The notes beneath the pieces are model-generated. The model was not told the origin of the DNA, did no database searches, and saw nothing but the letters and a program-made list of their open reading frames with translations. The translations under genes and the position numbers were made by a program. Below, piece by piece: positions 23,255 through 32,892 of a stretch of 64,000 nt of DNA (its first letter is position 1; each line of letters opens with the position of its first letter). Source of the stretch: Variovorax sp037204085. Its GTDB lineage: Bacteria; Pseudomonadota; Gammaproteobacteria; Burkholderiales; Burkholderiaceae_C. The stretch covers positions 310,001-374,000 of the forward strand of contig NZ_JBBCBW010000002.1 in NCBI RefSeq assembly GCF_037204085.1, written 5' to 3'.

Positions 23255-23997
23255 CGGGCTTCCTTCAGCACTTCGCGCACTGCAGCCAGTTGCCGCCGCG
23301 AAACCGCGACGGGTTCGGGAATCGCGTCGAGCCGCAAGGCCCAGCCTTCGGCGTCTTCCCCGTCATCGTATTTCTCCAGCGCGCGGATGGCTGCGCGCGC
23401 CACTAGCGCATTGCGGTGCACGCGCAGAAAGCGCCCCGGGTACCGCTCTTCGAATTCGTTCAGCGAACCGTCCAGGATGTGGCTGCGCGTGGCGGTGCGC
23501 ACCGTGAGGTACTTGTATTCCGACTTCAGGTAGAGCACCTCCGAGAGCGGCACCCGCTCGGCGCGGCCCCGGTCTTGAATGAGCACGCTCTCCTGCACGG
23601 CGTTGGCCTGCAGCGCCCGCCGCTCCTTCAGAAAGCGCTCGGCTTTTTGCAGCGCCTGCTGCAGGCGTTCGGCCCGCACGGGCTTGGTCAGGTAGTCGAC
23701 CGCATCGAGGTCGAAGGCCGTGACCGCATGGGCCGCATGGGCTGTGACGAACACCACGGCCGGCGCGTCCGCCTGTTCGCGCAGCATGCGCGCCACCTCG
23801 ATGCCATCGACGCCGGGCATGTGGACGTCGAGCAGCACAAGGTCGATTGCCATGCTCGCCAGGTGTTGCTGCGCCTCGGCGCCCTGGGCCGCCTCAGCCA
23901 CCACTTCAGCCGCGGGCGCGCGGCAGTCGCGCAGCAAGGTGCGCAACCGGGAGCGCGCAAGGGTTTCGTCGTCGACGATCAGGGTCTTGAGGGTCAT
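23251..23997 (-). CDS. algR: LytTR-family response regulator (AlgR-like)
   Basis: A 248-residue regulator. The receiver domain has DDE near the N-terminus, the phosphoacceptor Asp in LVLLDVHMPG, Thr in VVFVTAHAAHA and Lys in YLTKPV. The C-terminal LytTR DNA-binding domain covers about residues 140-240 (VPLSEVLYLKSEYKYLTVR, FLRVHRNALVA). This is the AlgR/LytR architecture. ATG 23997 overlaps the kinase stop by four bases and its own stop overlaps the AI-2E gene by four. The alg name is by homology and by the argH neighbourhood shared with Pseudomonas; no alginate role is implied. Confidence 0.88.
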   Translation of the reverse strand: MTLKTLIVDDETLARSRLRTLLRDCRAPAAEVVAEAAQGAEAQQHLASMAIDLVLLDVHMPGVDGIEVARMLREQADAPAVVFVTAHAAHAVTAFDLDAVDYLTKPVRAERLQQALQKAERFLKERRALQANAVQESVLIQDRGRAERVPLSEVLYLKSEYKYLTVRTATRSHILDGSLNEFEERYPGRFLRVHRNALVARAAIRALEKYDDGEDAEGWALRLDAIPEPVAVSRRQLAAVREVLKEAR

Positions 23998-25067
23998 GAT
24001 TCGGCGGGAATGGCAATGCGCACGCGGTAGTTCTTCTGGTCCATGCCGGCGCTGAACTGCATCTGCATGTCGTGCAGCAGCCGCAGCCGGTCTCGCACAT
24101 TGGCCAATGCAATGCCGTGGCCGCGCGGCAAGGGCTCGTCGGCCCAGCGCAGGGGCGGAAGGCTGTTGACCACCTCGATCACCACCACGTCGCCCCGGCG
24201 CTCGGTGCGGATGCGCAGCCTGGCACCTTCGGGGCTGGGCTCCACGCCGTGCTTGATGGCGTTTTCGACCAGCGGCTGCAGCAGCAGCGGGGGCAGCCGC
24301 GCACTGCTGGCCGCGGCATCGAGGTCCCAGCGGATGCGCAGGCGGTCGCCGAAACGCACCTGCTCGATGGCCAGGTAGCGCTCGGCCAGCGCGATCTCGT
24401 CGGCCAGCGTGCCCGATTCGCCCGGGTCGGCCAGCGCCTGGCGGAACAGCTCGGCCAGGTCTTCCAGCATGGTTTCGGCCTTGGCGGGCTCTTCGCGCAC
24501 CAGTGCAATGGCGCTGTTGAGGGTGTTGAACAGAAAGTGCGGGCGGATGCGCGACTGCAGTTCTTCCAGCCGGGCAGTCATTGCGGCGGGCGTCTGGCCG
24601 CGCGCGCGCAGCACCATCGCGGCCATGACCATGCCGGCAATGAAGGCGCCCGCCACGGCGCTGGCGAGCCACGGCGCCGTGCCCAGCACACCGGTCAGCC
24701 GCAAGAGGCCGCAGCCGTAGAGCGCCGAAACCGCGCCCAGCACTGCGCCCGCGGCGTACTGCGCCTGCCGCGGCAGGCGCCCGAGCGGCTTCTTGAGCGC
24801 GCAGGTAACCACCAGCCAGAGCAAGGTCGCTGGCAGCGCGCCGCCTGTGACGGTGGCGGTCTGCACCAGCCATTCGCCCGGGGAGGACGAGACGAAAAGC
24901 GTGGCGGTCGCCACCAGCGCCTCCACGAAGAGAACCGTGCGCAAAACCACGCCGATCTGGCAGGCGTCGAACAACCCGGAACTGCCGCGCGCAGGCAAAC
25001 GCCCTCTTTCCGGCGAGGCCGGAGGCGTGGGGTTGGAGGTGGCCGATAAAATCGCCGGGTTGCGCAT
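23994..25067 (-). CDS. algZ: LytS/AlgZ-type sensor histidine kinase
   Basis: About 357 residues. Four N-terminal transmembrane segments precede a His_kinase domain whose phosphoacceptor is the His of SRIRPHFLFNTLNSAI, followed by an HATPase_c domain with the N-box LVENAIKHGV and the G-box GHGIALANVRDRL. This is the AlgZ/FimS or LytS class that works with LytTR regulators. I chose ATG 25067 (MRNPAILSATSN) because longer forms run into the argH promoter and start. It is divergent from argH and coupled to algR by a four-base overlap. Confidence 0.85.
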   Translation of the reverse strand: MRNPAILSATSNPTPPASPERGRLPARGSSGLFDACQIGVVLRTVLFVEALVATATLFVSSSPGEWLVQTATVTGGALPATLLWLVVTCALKKPLGRLPRQAQYAAGAVLGAVSALYGCGLLRLTGVLGTAPWLASAVAGAFIAGMVMAAMVLRARGQTPAAMTARLEELQSRIRPHFLFNTLNSAIALVREEPAKAETMLEDLAELFRQALADPGESGTLADEIALAERYLAIEQVRFGDRLRIRWDLDAAASSARLPPLLLQPLVENAIKHGVEPSPEGARLRIRTERRGDVVVIEVVNSLPPLRWADEPLPRGHGIALANVRDRLRLLHDMQMQFSAGMDQKNYRVRIAIPAES

Positions 25068-25093
25068 CACAGATACATTGGGTAACCAACCCA
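25047..25093 (+). promoter_or_regulatory. Candidate argH promoter -10 and inverted repeat
   Basis: TAAAAT at 25047-25052 is a plausible -10 for argH but no good -35 stands 17 bases upstream. Downstream, TGGGT (25079-25083) and ACCCA (25089-25093) form a 5-bp inverted repeat around AACCA in the leader. Both are suggestive only. Confidence 0.3.
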
Positions 25094-25116
25094 TTATTGC
25101 CTCTCGAACGGCTCCC

Positions 25117-26514
<1,398 letters not shown>

Positions 26515-26527
26515 CCGAAAGCGCCGC

Positions 26528-28003
26528 TTGTTCTACGCCATCCCGCTCGAGAACAAACCGAGCTGGCGCAATCCACCGTGGATGACGGTGCTGCTGATCC
26601 TCGTGAACATGATCGTGTTCTGGGGACCGCAGCGCAGTGAAGAAAAGGCCGACGAACGCGCGGCCCACTATTACTCGCAAAGCGTGCTGCCCGAACTGGA
26701 GCTGCCGCCCTTCGTGGCGTGGCTCGAGGAAACGCGCTCGCCCCGTGCCAAGGCCGCACAGCGGCTGCTGGCCCGCAAGCAGACAGGGCCGCTGCTCGAA
26801 GGCATGCAGCAGGAAAAAACCTTCCTGCAAAAGCTGCGCGCAGATGGCGTGGTCACGCCCGCCAACCCGCGGTATGCCGAGTGGAAGCGCGACCGCCAGC
26901 AGTACGAATCGATGCAGCCCGCGCCGTTCACCGAACGCTGGGCGCAGGACTACACCAAGGACGCGGAGTTCAAGCCCTGGACCTGGGTGACCGCCGCCTT
27001 CCTGCACGGCAGCACCGGGCATCTGCTGGGCAACATGCTGTTCCTCTTCCTGTTCGGCTTTTCGGTCGAGCTGGCGCTGGGCCGCGGCACCTACCTGAGC
27101 TTCTACATCCTGGGCGCGGTGGGTGCCTCGGTGCTGGCCGACTGGGCCTACGCGGGCAAGGGCAGCTACGGGCTCGGCGCCTCGGGCGCGGTGTCGGCGC
27201 TGATGGGCATGTACGCGGTGATGTACCGGCTGCGGCGCATCCGGTTCTTCTACCAGCTGTTCTTCTATTTCAACTACGTCACCGCGCCGGCCCTGCTGCT
27301 GCTGCCGGCGTGGATTGCCAACGAATTGCTCCAGCACGCGGTGGGCGGCCAGGGCATTGCCTACATGGCCCACCTGGGCGGCCTTCTGGCGGGCGCGGCG
27401 CTGATGGCCTGCGCCATGGCGCTGAACCGCGTGAAGACGCCGGAGACCGTGGCCTCGGAACAATCGAACGGCGACGAGGAGTTCAACGGCCACGTAGCCG
27501 CGGCGCGGCGGCTGGGTGCCGCCATGAAGTTCGAGGCTGCCGCCGCCGAATGGCGCGCCGCCGCCGCATTGCAACCCGGCGACACCGACACGCTGCGCGC
27601 CTGGTTCAACACCGCGCGGCTGCAGCCCGCGAGCGAAGACTTTCACCAGGCCGCGCGCCGCATCTTCCGCCTGCCGGCCACCGACCCCGACACGCTGGCC
27701 CTGCAGCACGCCAGCTACACCACCTACCTCGACCAGGCCAAGCCCGGCGCGCGCCTGAAGCCCGACGACATGGCCCGCCTTGCGCGCCGCTTCACGCGCG
27801 TGCGCCAGTTCCAGGACGCCGACAAGCTGTGCCGCGTGCTGCTGAAGACGGCGCCCGACCATCCGGAACTGGCCGATACGCTCTCCGCCTGCGCCAACGG
27901 GTTGCTGCATGCCGGCGAGCGCGAGATGGCCAAGGGCTGGCTGCCGCATCTGCTGCGGCTTGCGCCCAACGACATGGTGACGCGCGCCCTCGAGCGCGCC
28001 TGA
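26528..28003 (+). CDS. Rhomboid family intramembrane serine protease with C-terminal TPR-like region
   Basis: A 491-residue membrane protease starting at TTG 26528 (FYAIPLENKPSWRN). After TM1 (TVLLILVNMIVFWG) comes an insertion of about 110 charged residues before the rhomboid core. The catalytic Ser is S219 in GLGASGAVSAL and the catalytic His is H282 in YMAHLGGLLAG; HGSTGHLLGNM supplies the usual oxyanion region. From about residue 330 the protein is soluble and helical, consistent with TPR-like repeats. The long loop and tail suggest substrate or partner binding, which is inference. It lies 13 bases after argH. Confidence 0.9.
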   Translation: MFYAIPLENKPSWRNPPWMTVLLILVNMIVFWGPQRSEEKADERAAHYYSQSVLPELELPPFVAWLEETRSPRAKAAQRLLARKQTGPLLEGMQQEKTFLQKLRADGVVTPANPRYAEWKRDRQQYESMQPAPFTERWAQDYTKDAEFKPWTWVTAAFLHGSTGHLLGNMLFLFLFGFSVELALGRGTYLSFYILGAVGASVLADWAYAGKGSYGLGASGAVSALMGMYAVMYRLRRIRFFYQLFFYFNYVTAPALLLLPAWIANELLQHAVGGQGIAYMAHLGGLLAGAALMACAMALNRVKTPETVASEQSNGDEEFNGHVAAARRLGAAMKFEAAAAEWRAAAALQPGDTDTLRAWFNTARLQPASEDFHQAARRIFRLPATDPDTLALQHASYTTYLDQAKPGARLKPDDMARLARRFTRVRQFQDADKLCRVLLKTAPDHPELADTLSACANGLLHAGEREMAKGWLPHLLRLAPNDMVTRALERA

Positions 28004-28016
28004 GCCGGCAAGAAGA

Positions 28017-29318
28017 TCAGGCCGCGGGCCGCAGCAGCCAGCGCACTTCCTGCGTCTGCTCGCTGTCCGGAAAGCGCGATTCGAGCGTCTTCAGGATCGG
28101 CTGTGCCATGTCGGCGCGGCCCAGCCCCTGCACCAGCACCCTGGCCGCCAGTTCGTAGGCCTGCGGAATGGCCGCATGCCCGCGAAAGCGCCGGTCGAAG
28201 CCCGACAGCAGCGCCAGTGCGGCATGCGCATCGCCGTTGCGCCATTCGGCTTTTGCCAGCGTCATGACAGTGGGCGCGTCGTCCAGCGCAAATGCCTTGT
28301 CTTTCTCGCGGCAGGCCTTGAAGACCTTGAGCGCCTCGGAAGCCAGGTCGCGGCGCAGCAGCAGCGGGATGTAGCGGCGCGCATGGTCGAGCAAGGTAGA
28401 CGCCTTGTCGGGCACGAGCAGCAGCACGCGGTGATAGCGGCGCTGCGCCGCCAGGTCGTCGGCCGCCGCCACGCGCTGCGCTTCGTAGGCCACGCCCAGC
28501 GCGCCGGCCACGTCGCCGTCGGTCACCAGCTGCGCCACTTCGGCATCGGTGCGCTGCGCGGCAATCTGCTCGGGCGTGCGGCGGTCCACCGGCGCGCCAT
28601 CGTCCACGCCGCCGCCGGGCAGCAGGTCGATGCCGAAGGCGTCATGGTGCTGGTACATCACGTAGCCGAGCAGGCTGGCCATTACCCAGCCGAAGTAGAT
28701 GAACGCGAAATTGGCAATCGGCAGCACGATGAGGCCGTCGATCATCGGCAGCACCATGCCAATGGCAATCTGGGCGCCCGCGCTCAACAGAAACAGGAAG
28801 AAGCACAGCAGTGCATACGGCCAGCCGATGATGCGCATCGCATCCATCACGTGGCCGGGGTTCATGGCCTGGAAGAAGCTGCCCGACTGCACCAGCACGA
28901 TCACCGCGGCCGGAAAGGTGAACGACACCACGAACACCCCGACGGTGCCCAGCACCGGCTCGTACCAGGCCAGCCAGCCGATCAGCGCGCCCTGCACCAC
29001 CGAAATGGCAAACAGCTTCCACGGCAGGTTGACCCAGTCTTCATTCAGCTCGCGCGGAAAGTCTTCCGAACGCCAGATGCCGCGCGAGCCGAGTGCGGTC
29101 ACCTTGAAGCCGTAGCGGCTGGCCGCCAGCACGATGCCCAGTTCGATCACGATCAGCGACAGGCCGGGATGCAGAAAAGGAATGGCCTCGAACAGCAGGC
29201 TGCAGAACGCGAGCACCAGGCCGTACATCAGCGGCCGCAGCTGGAACGGAAAGGCGAAGAAGCTGTTGAGGCGGTGCCAGAACGGCGGCGGGGGCGGGAG
29301 CGAGTCGTTGACGAGCAT
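28017..29318 (-). CDS. Membrane protein with C-terminal TPR-like domain, function unknown
   Basis: A 433-residue protein that I cannot name. Residues 1-230 hold about six hydrophobic segments; the motif QSGSFFQAMNPGHVMDAMRIIGW recalls DUF4013-type membrane proteins (key part AMNPGHVMDAM). Residues 235-433 are soluble, helical and TPR-like (ASEALKVFKACREKDKAF, AHAALALLSGFDRRF). It converges on the rhomboid gene, which has a similar membrane-plus-TPR plan, with 13 bases between. It is followed upstream on the same strand by a small membrane-anchored gene after 18 bases, so the two may be co-transcribed. Confidence 0.7.
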   Translation of the reverse strand: MLVNDSLPPPPPFWHRLNSFFAFPFQLRPLMYGLVLAFCSLLFEAIPFLHPGLSLIVIELGIVLAASRYGFKVTALGSRGIWRSEDFPRELNEDWVNLPWKLFAISVVQGALIGWLAWYEPVLGTVGVFVVSFTFPAAVIVLVQSGSFFQAMNPGHVMDAMRIIGWPYALLCFFLFLLSAGAQIAIGMVLPMIDGLIVLPIANFAFIYFGWVMASLLGYVMYQHHDAFGIDLLPGGGVDDGAPVDRRTPEQIAAQRTDAEVAQLVTDGDVAGALGVAYEAQRVAAADDLAAQRRYHRVLLLVPDKASTLLDHARRYIPLLLRRDLASEALKVFKACREKDKAFALDDAPTVMTLAKAEWRNGDAHAALALLSGFDRRFRGHAAIPQAYELAARVLVQGLGRADMAQPILKTLESRFPDSEQTQEVRWLLRPAA

Positions 29319-29336
29319 GGTGGCGGCGCCTCGCGC

Positions 29337-29873
29337 TTACTTGAAGAAGTCGCTCTGGCTCATGGCGCCGCGCCCGCCCATGCGCACCACGGTCACGTCG
29401 TCGCCGCGCACCAGCCGCATCTGGCCCAGCTCGCGCTCCAGCCGCTGCGTGAAAGTGCTCTTGAACTGCATGGCCGCCTCGCCCATCTTCAGCACGCTGG
29501 TGCCTTCGACGGTGGCGCTCTTGCGGTCGCTGGCCACCTCGATGCTGTCGATGTGGTATTCGTACTCGATGGTGAGAATGCCGCCCATGCGCTCGCCCAC
29601 CGACTCGAACATCTTGAAAGTCTTGCGGAGCGAGTCGCAGGCCTGTTCGCGGTCGCTGCTGGTCTCGGTGGTGCGGCCCATCATCACCGTCTTGCTCTGG
29701 ATGACGACCTTCTTGCTGAGCTGCTTGCACAGCTTGTCCGCGTCACGCGAATAGATGGCGTGGGCTTCTTTCTCGTAGTACGTGCGCACCATCGATTCGT
29801 CGAGCTTGCGCCCGCCGATGAAGAAGTACCACGCGCCCACGCAGAGCGCGACAACGATCGCAATTTGCTTCAT
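29337..29873 (-). CDS. Hypothetical membrane-anchored protein, 178 aa
   Basis: Not recognised. It begins MKQIAIVVALCVGAWYFFIGG, an uncleaved N-terminal anchor or signal segment, followed by a soluble domain of about 155 residues with the look of a SnoaL/NTF2-like fold (DESMVRTYYEKEAHAIYSRDADKLCKQL near the start; key part MVRTYYEKEAHAIYSRD). The ribosome-binding region GCGGGGA precedes the ATG at 29873. A TATACT hexamer at 29935-29930 could be its -10. It is 18 bases upstream of the TPR membrane protein gene. Confidence 0.65.
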   Translation of the reverse strand: MKQIAIVVALCVGAWYFFIGGRKLDESMVRTYYEKEAHAIYSRDADKLCKQLSKKVVIQSKTVMMGRTTETSSDREQACDSLRKTFKMFESVGERMGGILTIEYEYHIDSIEVASDRKSATVEGTSVLKMGEAAMQFKSTFTQRLERELGQMRLVRGDDVTVVRMGGRGAMSQSDFFK

Positions 29874-29929
29874 TCCCCGCCCGCACACGCTGGTGCGCTC
29901 CGCTCCGATTTTGCGGGGAAGTATACGTT

Positions 29930-29935
29930 GCCGAA
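29930..29935 (-). promoter_or_regulatory. Candidate -10 (TATACT) for the 178-aa protein gene
   Basis: TATACT on the minus strand matches the -10 consensus in five of six positions and is 57 bases before the ATG at 29873. I see no matching -35. Confidence 0.3.
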
Positions 29936-29971
29936 TGTTTCCTGAGGCGGTGAACGGGGCCCGAAAGCCGC

Positions 29972-30517
29972 TCAGACGGCGCGGTAGAAGATGTAGTCGG
30001 CCTGGTATTTCACGACCTGCTTCTGGCCCATGTTCGATGCGCCGCAAGCCGCCGCCGGTGCCACGCCGCCCTGGGTCGACACGCGCTGGATGTAGCTCAC
30101 GCCCTGCATCGCGCCCGAGCCCATGGCCGGGTTGGCCTTCACCAGTTGGTAGGGAATGTTGCCGGTGCCGGCGGGCGCCACCGCCACCTGGGTGGCCGTG
30201 AGCTTGGAGCCGTCCATGCTTTCCCACGTGGCCGGCGGGCCGTAGTACTTGCCCACCTGCTTGCCGGCGCGGTCCATCAGCCTGGCGTCCGGGCCGACGA
30301 AGACCCACTCGTGCTGGCCGGGCATGTTGGCCTTGGCGCGGCATTCGTAGGTGATGTCGCCCGCGCCCACGGTTTCCATGGCCACGGCGTGGCCGGCCGG
30401 CACCTTCACCGCATCCGGCAGGCCGGCCTGGGAATACATCGGGGGCTTGGTGCCCATGCCGGAACAGGCGGCAAGGCCGGCGGCGGCTGCGAGGACGGTC
30501 AGGGTGCGGATGGTCAT
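29972..30517 (-). CDS. DUF3455 family lipoprotein
   Basis: A 181-residue protein. The N-terminus MTIRTLTVLAAAAGLAAC is a lipoprotein signal peptide with lipobox LAAC (acylated Cys18). The mature part matches DUF3455: ALPDAIKVPAG-like LPDAVKVPAGHAVAMETVG, ITYECRAKANM, YYGPPATWES, DGSKLTATQVA, and ISY-like VSYIQRVSTQGG with a conserved CGAS. Function unknown; related proteins occur widely in Proteobacteria and fungi. The gene stands alone with about 255 bases to the divergent SGNH hydrolase. Confidence 0.85.
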   Translation of the reverse strand: MTIRTLTVLAAAAGLAACSGMGTKPPMYSQAGLPDAVKVPAGHAVAMETVGAGDITYECRAKANMPGQHEWVFVGPDARLMDRAGKQVGKYYGPPATWESMDGSKLTATQVAVAPAGTGNIPYQLVKANPAMGSGAMQGVSYIQRVSTQGGVAPAAACGASNMGQKQVVKYQADYIFYRAV

Positions 30518-30773
30518 GGTCGGTTCCTTTGTCGCCTGAGCGAGAGGTGAATGAAAAGACAAGCCCGTGAAGGCGAGTCCGTGCCTCGGCGCCGTGCGCC
30601 CGGACGGTCTCGCATGCTTGTACGCACGCCGGGCGCAAATGGATTGCAGGGCCGGCGCCAAAAGGCCGCCGGCAGCTGACTGCGTCAGAATAGGACGCTC
30701 GCGTGCCCGCGCTGGCGATCAGCCTTGGGCCGTGCTTGAAAAACCACCTGACCTGCGTTCCGCCTTGTTTCCG

Positions 30774-31589
30774 ATGCCTTCGATGAAAACCGCGCTGGCC
30801 GCGGCCTTGCTGCTCACGGCGGCACTCGCCTCGCACGCCCAGAACCACAATGCCGTGCTGCCCTACGAGTCGCTGGACAGCACGGCGGTCGATACGTCTT
30901 CCGAATACCTGGCGGCCAAGGCGCGCTGGCACAACGAGCTCGCGGCCTTTTTCCGCGCCGACCAGCAGCAGTTTCCGGCGCCCGGCGGCGTGGTGTTCGT
31001 GGGCAGTTCTTCCGTGCGCATGTGGAAAAGCCTGCTGCAAGACTTCCGCCAGGTGCCGGGCGTCGTCAACCGCGGCTTCGGCGGCTCGACCATGGCCGAC
31101 TGCAGCCTGTTCGCGCGCGACCTGGTGGTGCGCTACAAGCCGCGGCAGGTGCTGGTATACGCCGGCGACAACGACCTGGCCGAAGGCCGCACGCCGCTGC
31201 AGGTGCTCGAAAGCTTTGCGCGCTTCGTCAACACGGTGCGCGCCGAACTGCCCAACACGCGCATCAGCTTCATCTCCGTCAAGCCGAGTCCCTCGCGCGA
31301 GCACCTGATGCCGCTGGTGCGCGAAACCAACAACGTGATTGCGGCCTACCTCAACCGGCTGCCCGACAGCGAATACATCGACGTCTTCACGCCGATGCTC
31401 GGCGCCGACGGGCGGCCGCGGCCGGAGCTGTTCCGCAGCGACAGGCTGCACATGACGGACGAGGGCTACCGGCTCTGGCAGTCGATCATCGCTGCCCGGC
31501 TGCCGGGAGCTGTTGCGGCGGCGACCCCGGTTCCGGCCCCGGCACCGATGCCCGTTCCTGTGACGGCACCTGCGCCTGCCCTGCCCTGA
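30774..31589 (+). CDS. Secreted SGNH/GDSL-family hydrolase
   Basis: A 271-residue protein with a Sec signal peptide ending near ASHAQ. The SGNH blocks are visible: Ser in VFVGSSSVRMW (block I), Gly in VVNRGFGGSTM (block II), Asn in VYAGDNDLAEG (block III) and the Asp-His pair in SDRLHMTDEGY (block V). Such enzymes are esterases or lipases of the periplasm. The C-terminus is a Pro/Ala tail. ATG 30774 is used; an in-frame ATG at 30783 (MKTALAAALL) would give a tighter signal peptide and is equally likely. It converges on opgC. Confidence 0.87.
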   Translation: MPSMKTALAAALLLTAALASHAQNHNAVLPYESLDSTAVDTSSEYLAAKARWHNELAAFFRADQQQFPAPGGVVFVGSSSVRMWKSLLQDFRQVPGVVNRGFGGSTMADCSLFARDLVVRYKPRQVLVYAGDNDLAEGRTPLQVLESFARFVNTVRAELPNTRISFISVKPSPSREHLMPLVRETNNVIAAYLNRLPDSEYIDVFTPMLGADGRPRPELFRSDRLHMTDEGYRLWQSIIAARLPGAVAAATPVPAPAPMPVPVTAPAPALP

Positions 31590-31595
31590 CCGCTT

Positions 31596-32738
31596 TCAGG
31601 CCCGCACAGGCTCGGTCGGCACATCGTCCGCCGGCGGCGGCACGTCGGCCCCGCGCGTGAATCGCGCCACCGCATACATGCCGGCAAAAACCGCCAGCAG
31701 CAGCAAGCCATCGCCCCACCAGGGCCGCGCGGTCTGGCTGTCGCCGTAGAAGGCCAGCACCAGCAGCACCGCCACGAGGTGCGCACAGAACACCGGCAGC
31801 GAGGCCGAGCCCATGGCCTCCAGCCAGTGCAGGCGCGGAATCTTGCGCATGAACCACGGCCCGAAGCGCACCGCCAGGATGCCCAGCGCCACCAGGTTGA
31901 CCAGGCGCAGCGGCCCGAGCTGCCATTTGTCGAACAGCAGGTTCAGCTCCACGTCGCCGCCAAAGGGCGCCTGGCCGTTGATCCCGTGGTGGCGCCACCA
32001 GAAGCCATAAACCGCAATGGCCAGCGCGGGCACCCATAGCCAGACCGGAAAACGCATTGGCCGCGCATCGGGCAGGTTGCGGCTCGCGCCGATGCACAGC
32101 CCCGCGAACCAGAGAAACTGCCACGCATAGCTGTTGAAGGCGCCCATTTCGTGGAACGGCACCGGAACGTGCAGGTAGTGCACGGCCAACCCGTAGATCC
32201 ATTCGCTGAGCCCGAACTGGGCCAGGGCCCACACCGTCGCGCTCACGGCCATGACCAGCGCCCAGCCATGCCGCATGGCAAACGCCAGCACCCAGGGGCT
32301 CATCAACATGAAGAAGATGTACATCGGCAGGATGTCGAGCAACGCCGGTTCGTAGACCAGCAGCAGCCCGAACAGGAAACCGTCGCGCGGCTCCGCAAGG
32401 TAGTACGACACCAGGTTCTTCACGGCCGGCTGGTCGATGTGCAGCCCGAGCGCGGCAATGACCGTGAACAGGAAAAGCAGGATCGCCGCCTGGCAGAGAT
32501 ACACCTTGAGCACGCGCCGCCAGAAGGCCTGGCGCATCGAATCGACGCCGCGCACGTAGCCGATGCGGCTGTAGACCAGGCCCGCCACAAAGGCCGACAG
32601 CAGCACGAAGCCTTCAGCCGCCGAAACGAAGCCGAACGGCTGCCCCAGCGGATCGGTGAGGCGCGTCGGCAAATGGGTGACGGTCATCAGCACGAGCATC
32701 AGCCCGCGCAAGGCGTCTATTTCCCAGTAGCGTTTCAT
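31596..32738 (-). CDS. OpgC-like membrane acyltransferase (OpgC domain)
   Basis: A 380-residue polytopic protein with about ten transmembrane helices. It begins MKRYWEIDALRGLMLVLMTVTHLP, the OpgC/acyltransferase-3-like N-terminus with conserved Arg (DALRG) and His (THLP). OpgC adds succinyl groups to osmoregulated periplasmic glucans; FVSAAEGFVLLSAFVAG and PMYIFFMLMSPW are family landmarks. No opgGH glucan genes are in the window, so the substrate is inferred. The gene is divergent from the alpha-2-macroglobulin gene across 154 bases. Confidence 0.85.
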   Translation of the reverse strand: MKRYWEIDALRGLMLVLMTVTHLPTRLTDPLGQPFGFVSAAEGFVLLSAFVAGLVYSRIGYVRGVDSMRQAFWRRVLKVYLCQAAILLFLFTVIAALGLHIDQPAVKNLVSYYLAEPRDGFLFGLLLVYEPALLDILPMYIFFMLMSPWVLAFAMRHGWALVMAVSATVWALAQFGLSEWIYGLAVHYLHVPVPFHEMGAFNSYAWQFLWFAGLCIGASRNLPDARPMRFPVWLWVPALAIAVYGFWWRHHGINGQAPFGGDVELNLLFDKWQLGPLRLVNLVALGILAVRFGPWFMRKIPRLHWLEAMGSASLPVFCAHLVAVLLVLAFYGDSQTARPWWGDGLLLLAVFAGMYAVARFTRGADVPPPADDVPTEPVRA

Positions 32739-32892
32739 CGGTCGGCGGCGAGGTCTTGGTGGCGGTCCGCGCGGCGCACGCACGACACCTCCGATTGTAT
32801 GAAGACCGCCACGGCATATGACTCCTGGCACTGCCGAACCGCCATTCAAATCGGCTACGCTGCGCGGTGCTTCAAGGTGGAGAAACGAATAA

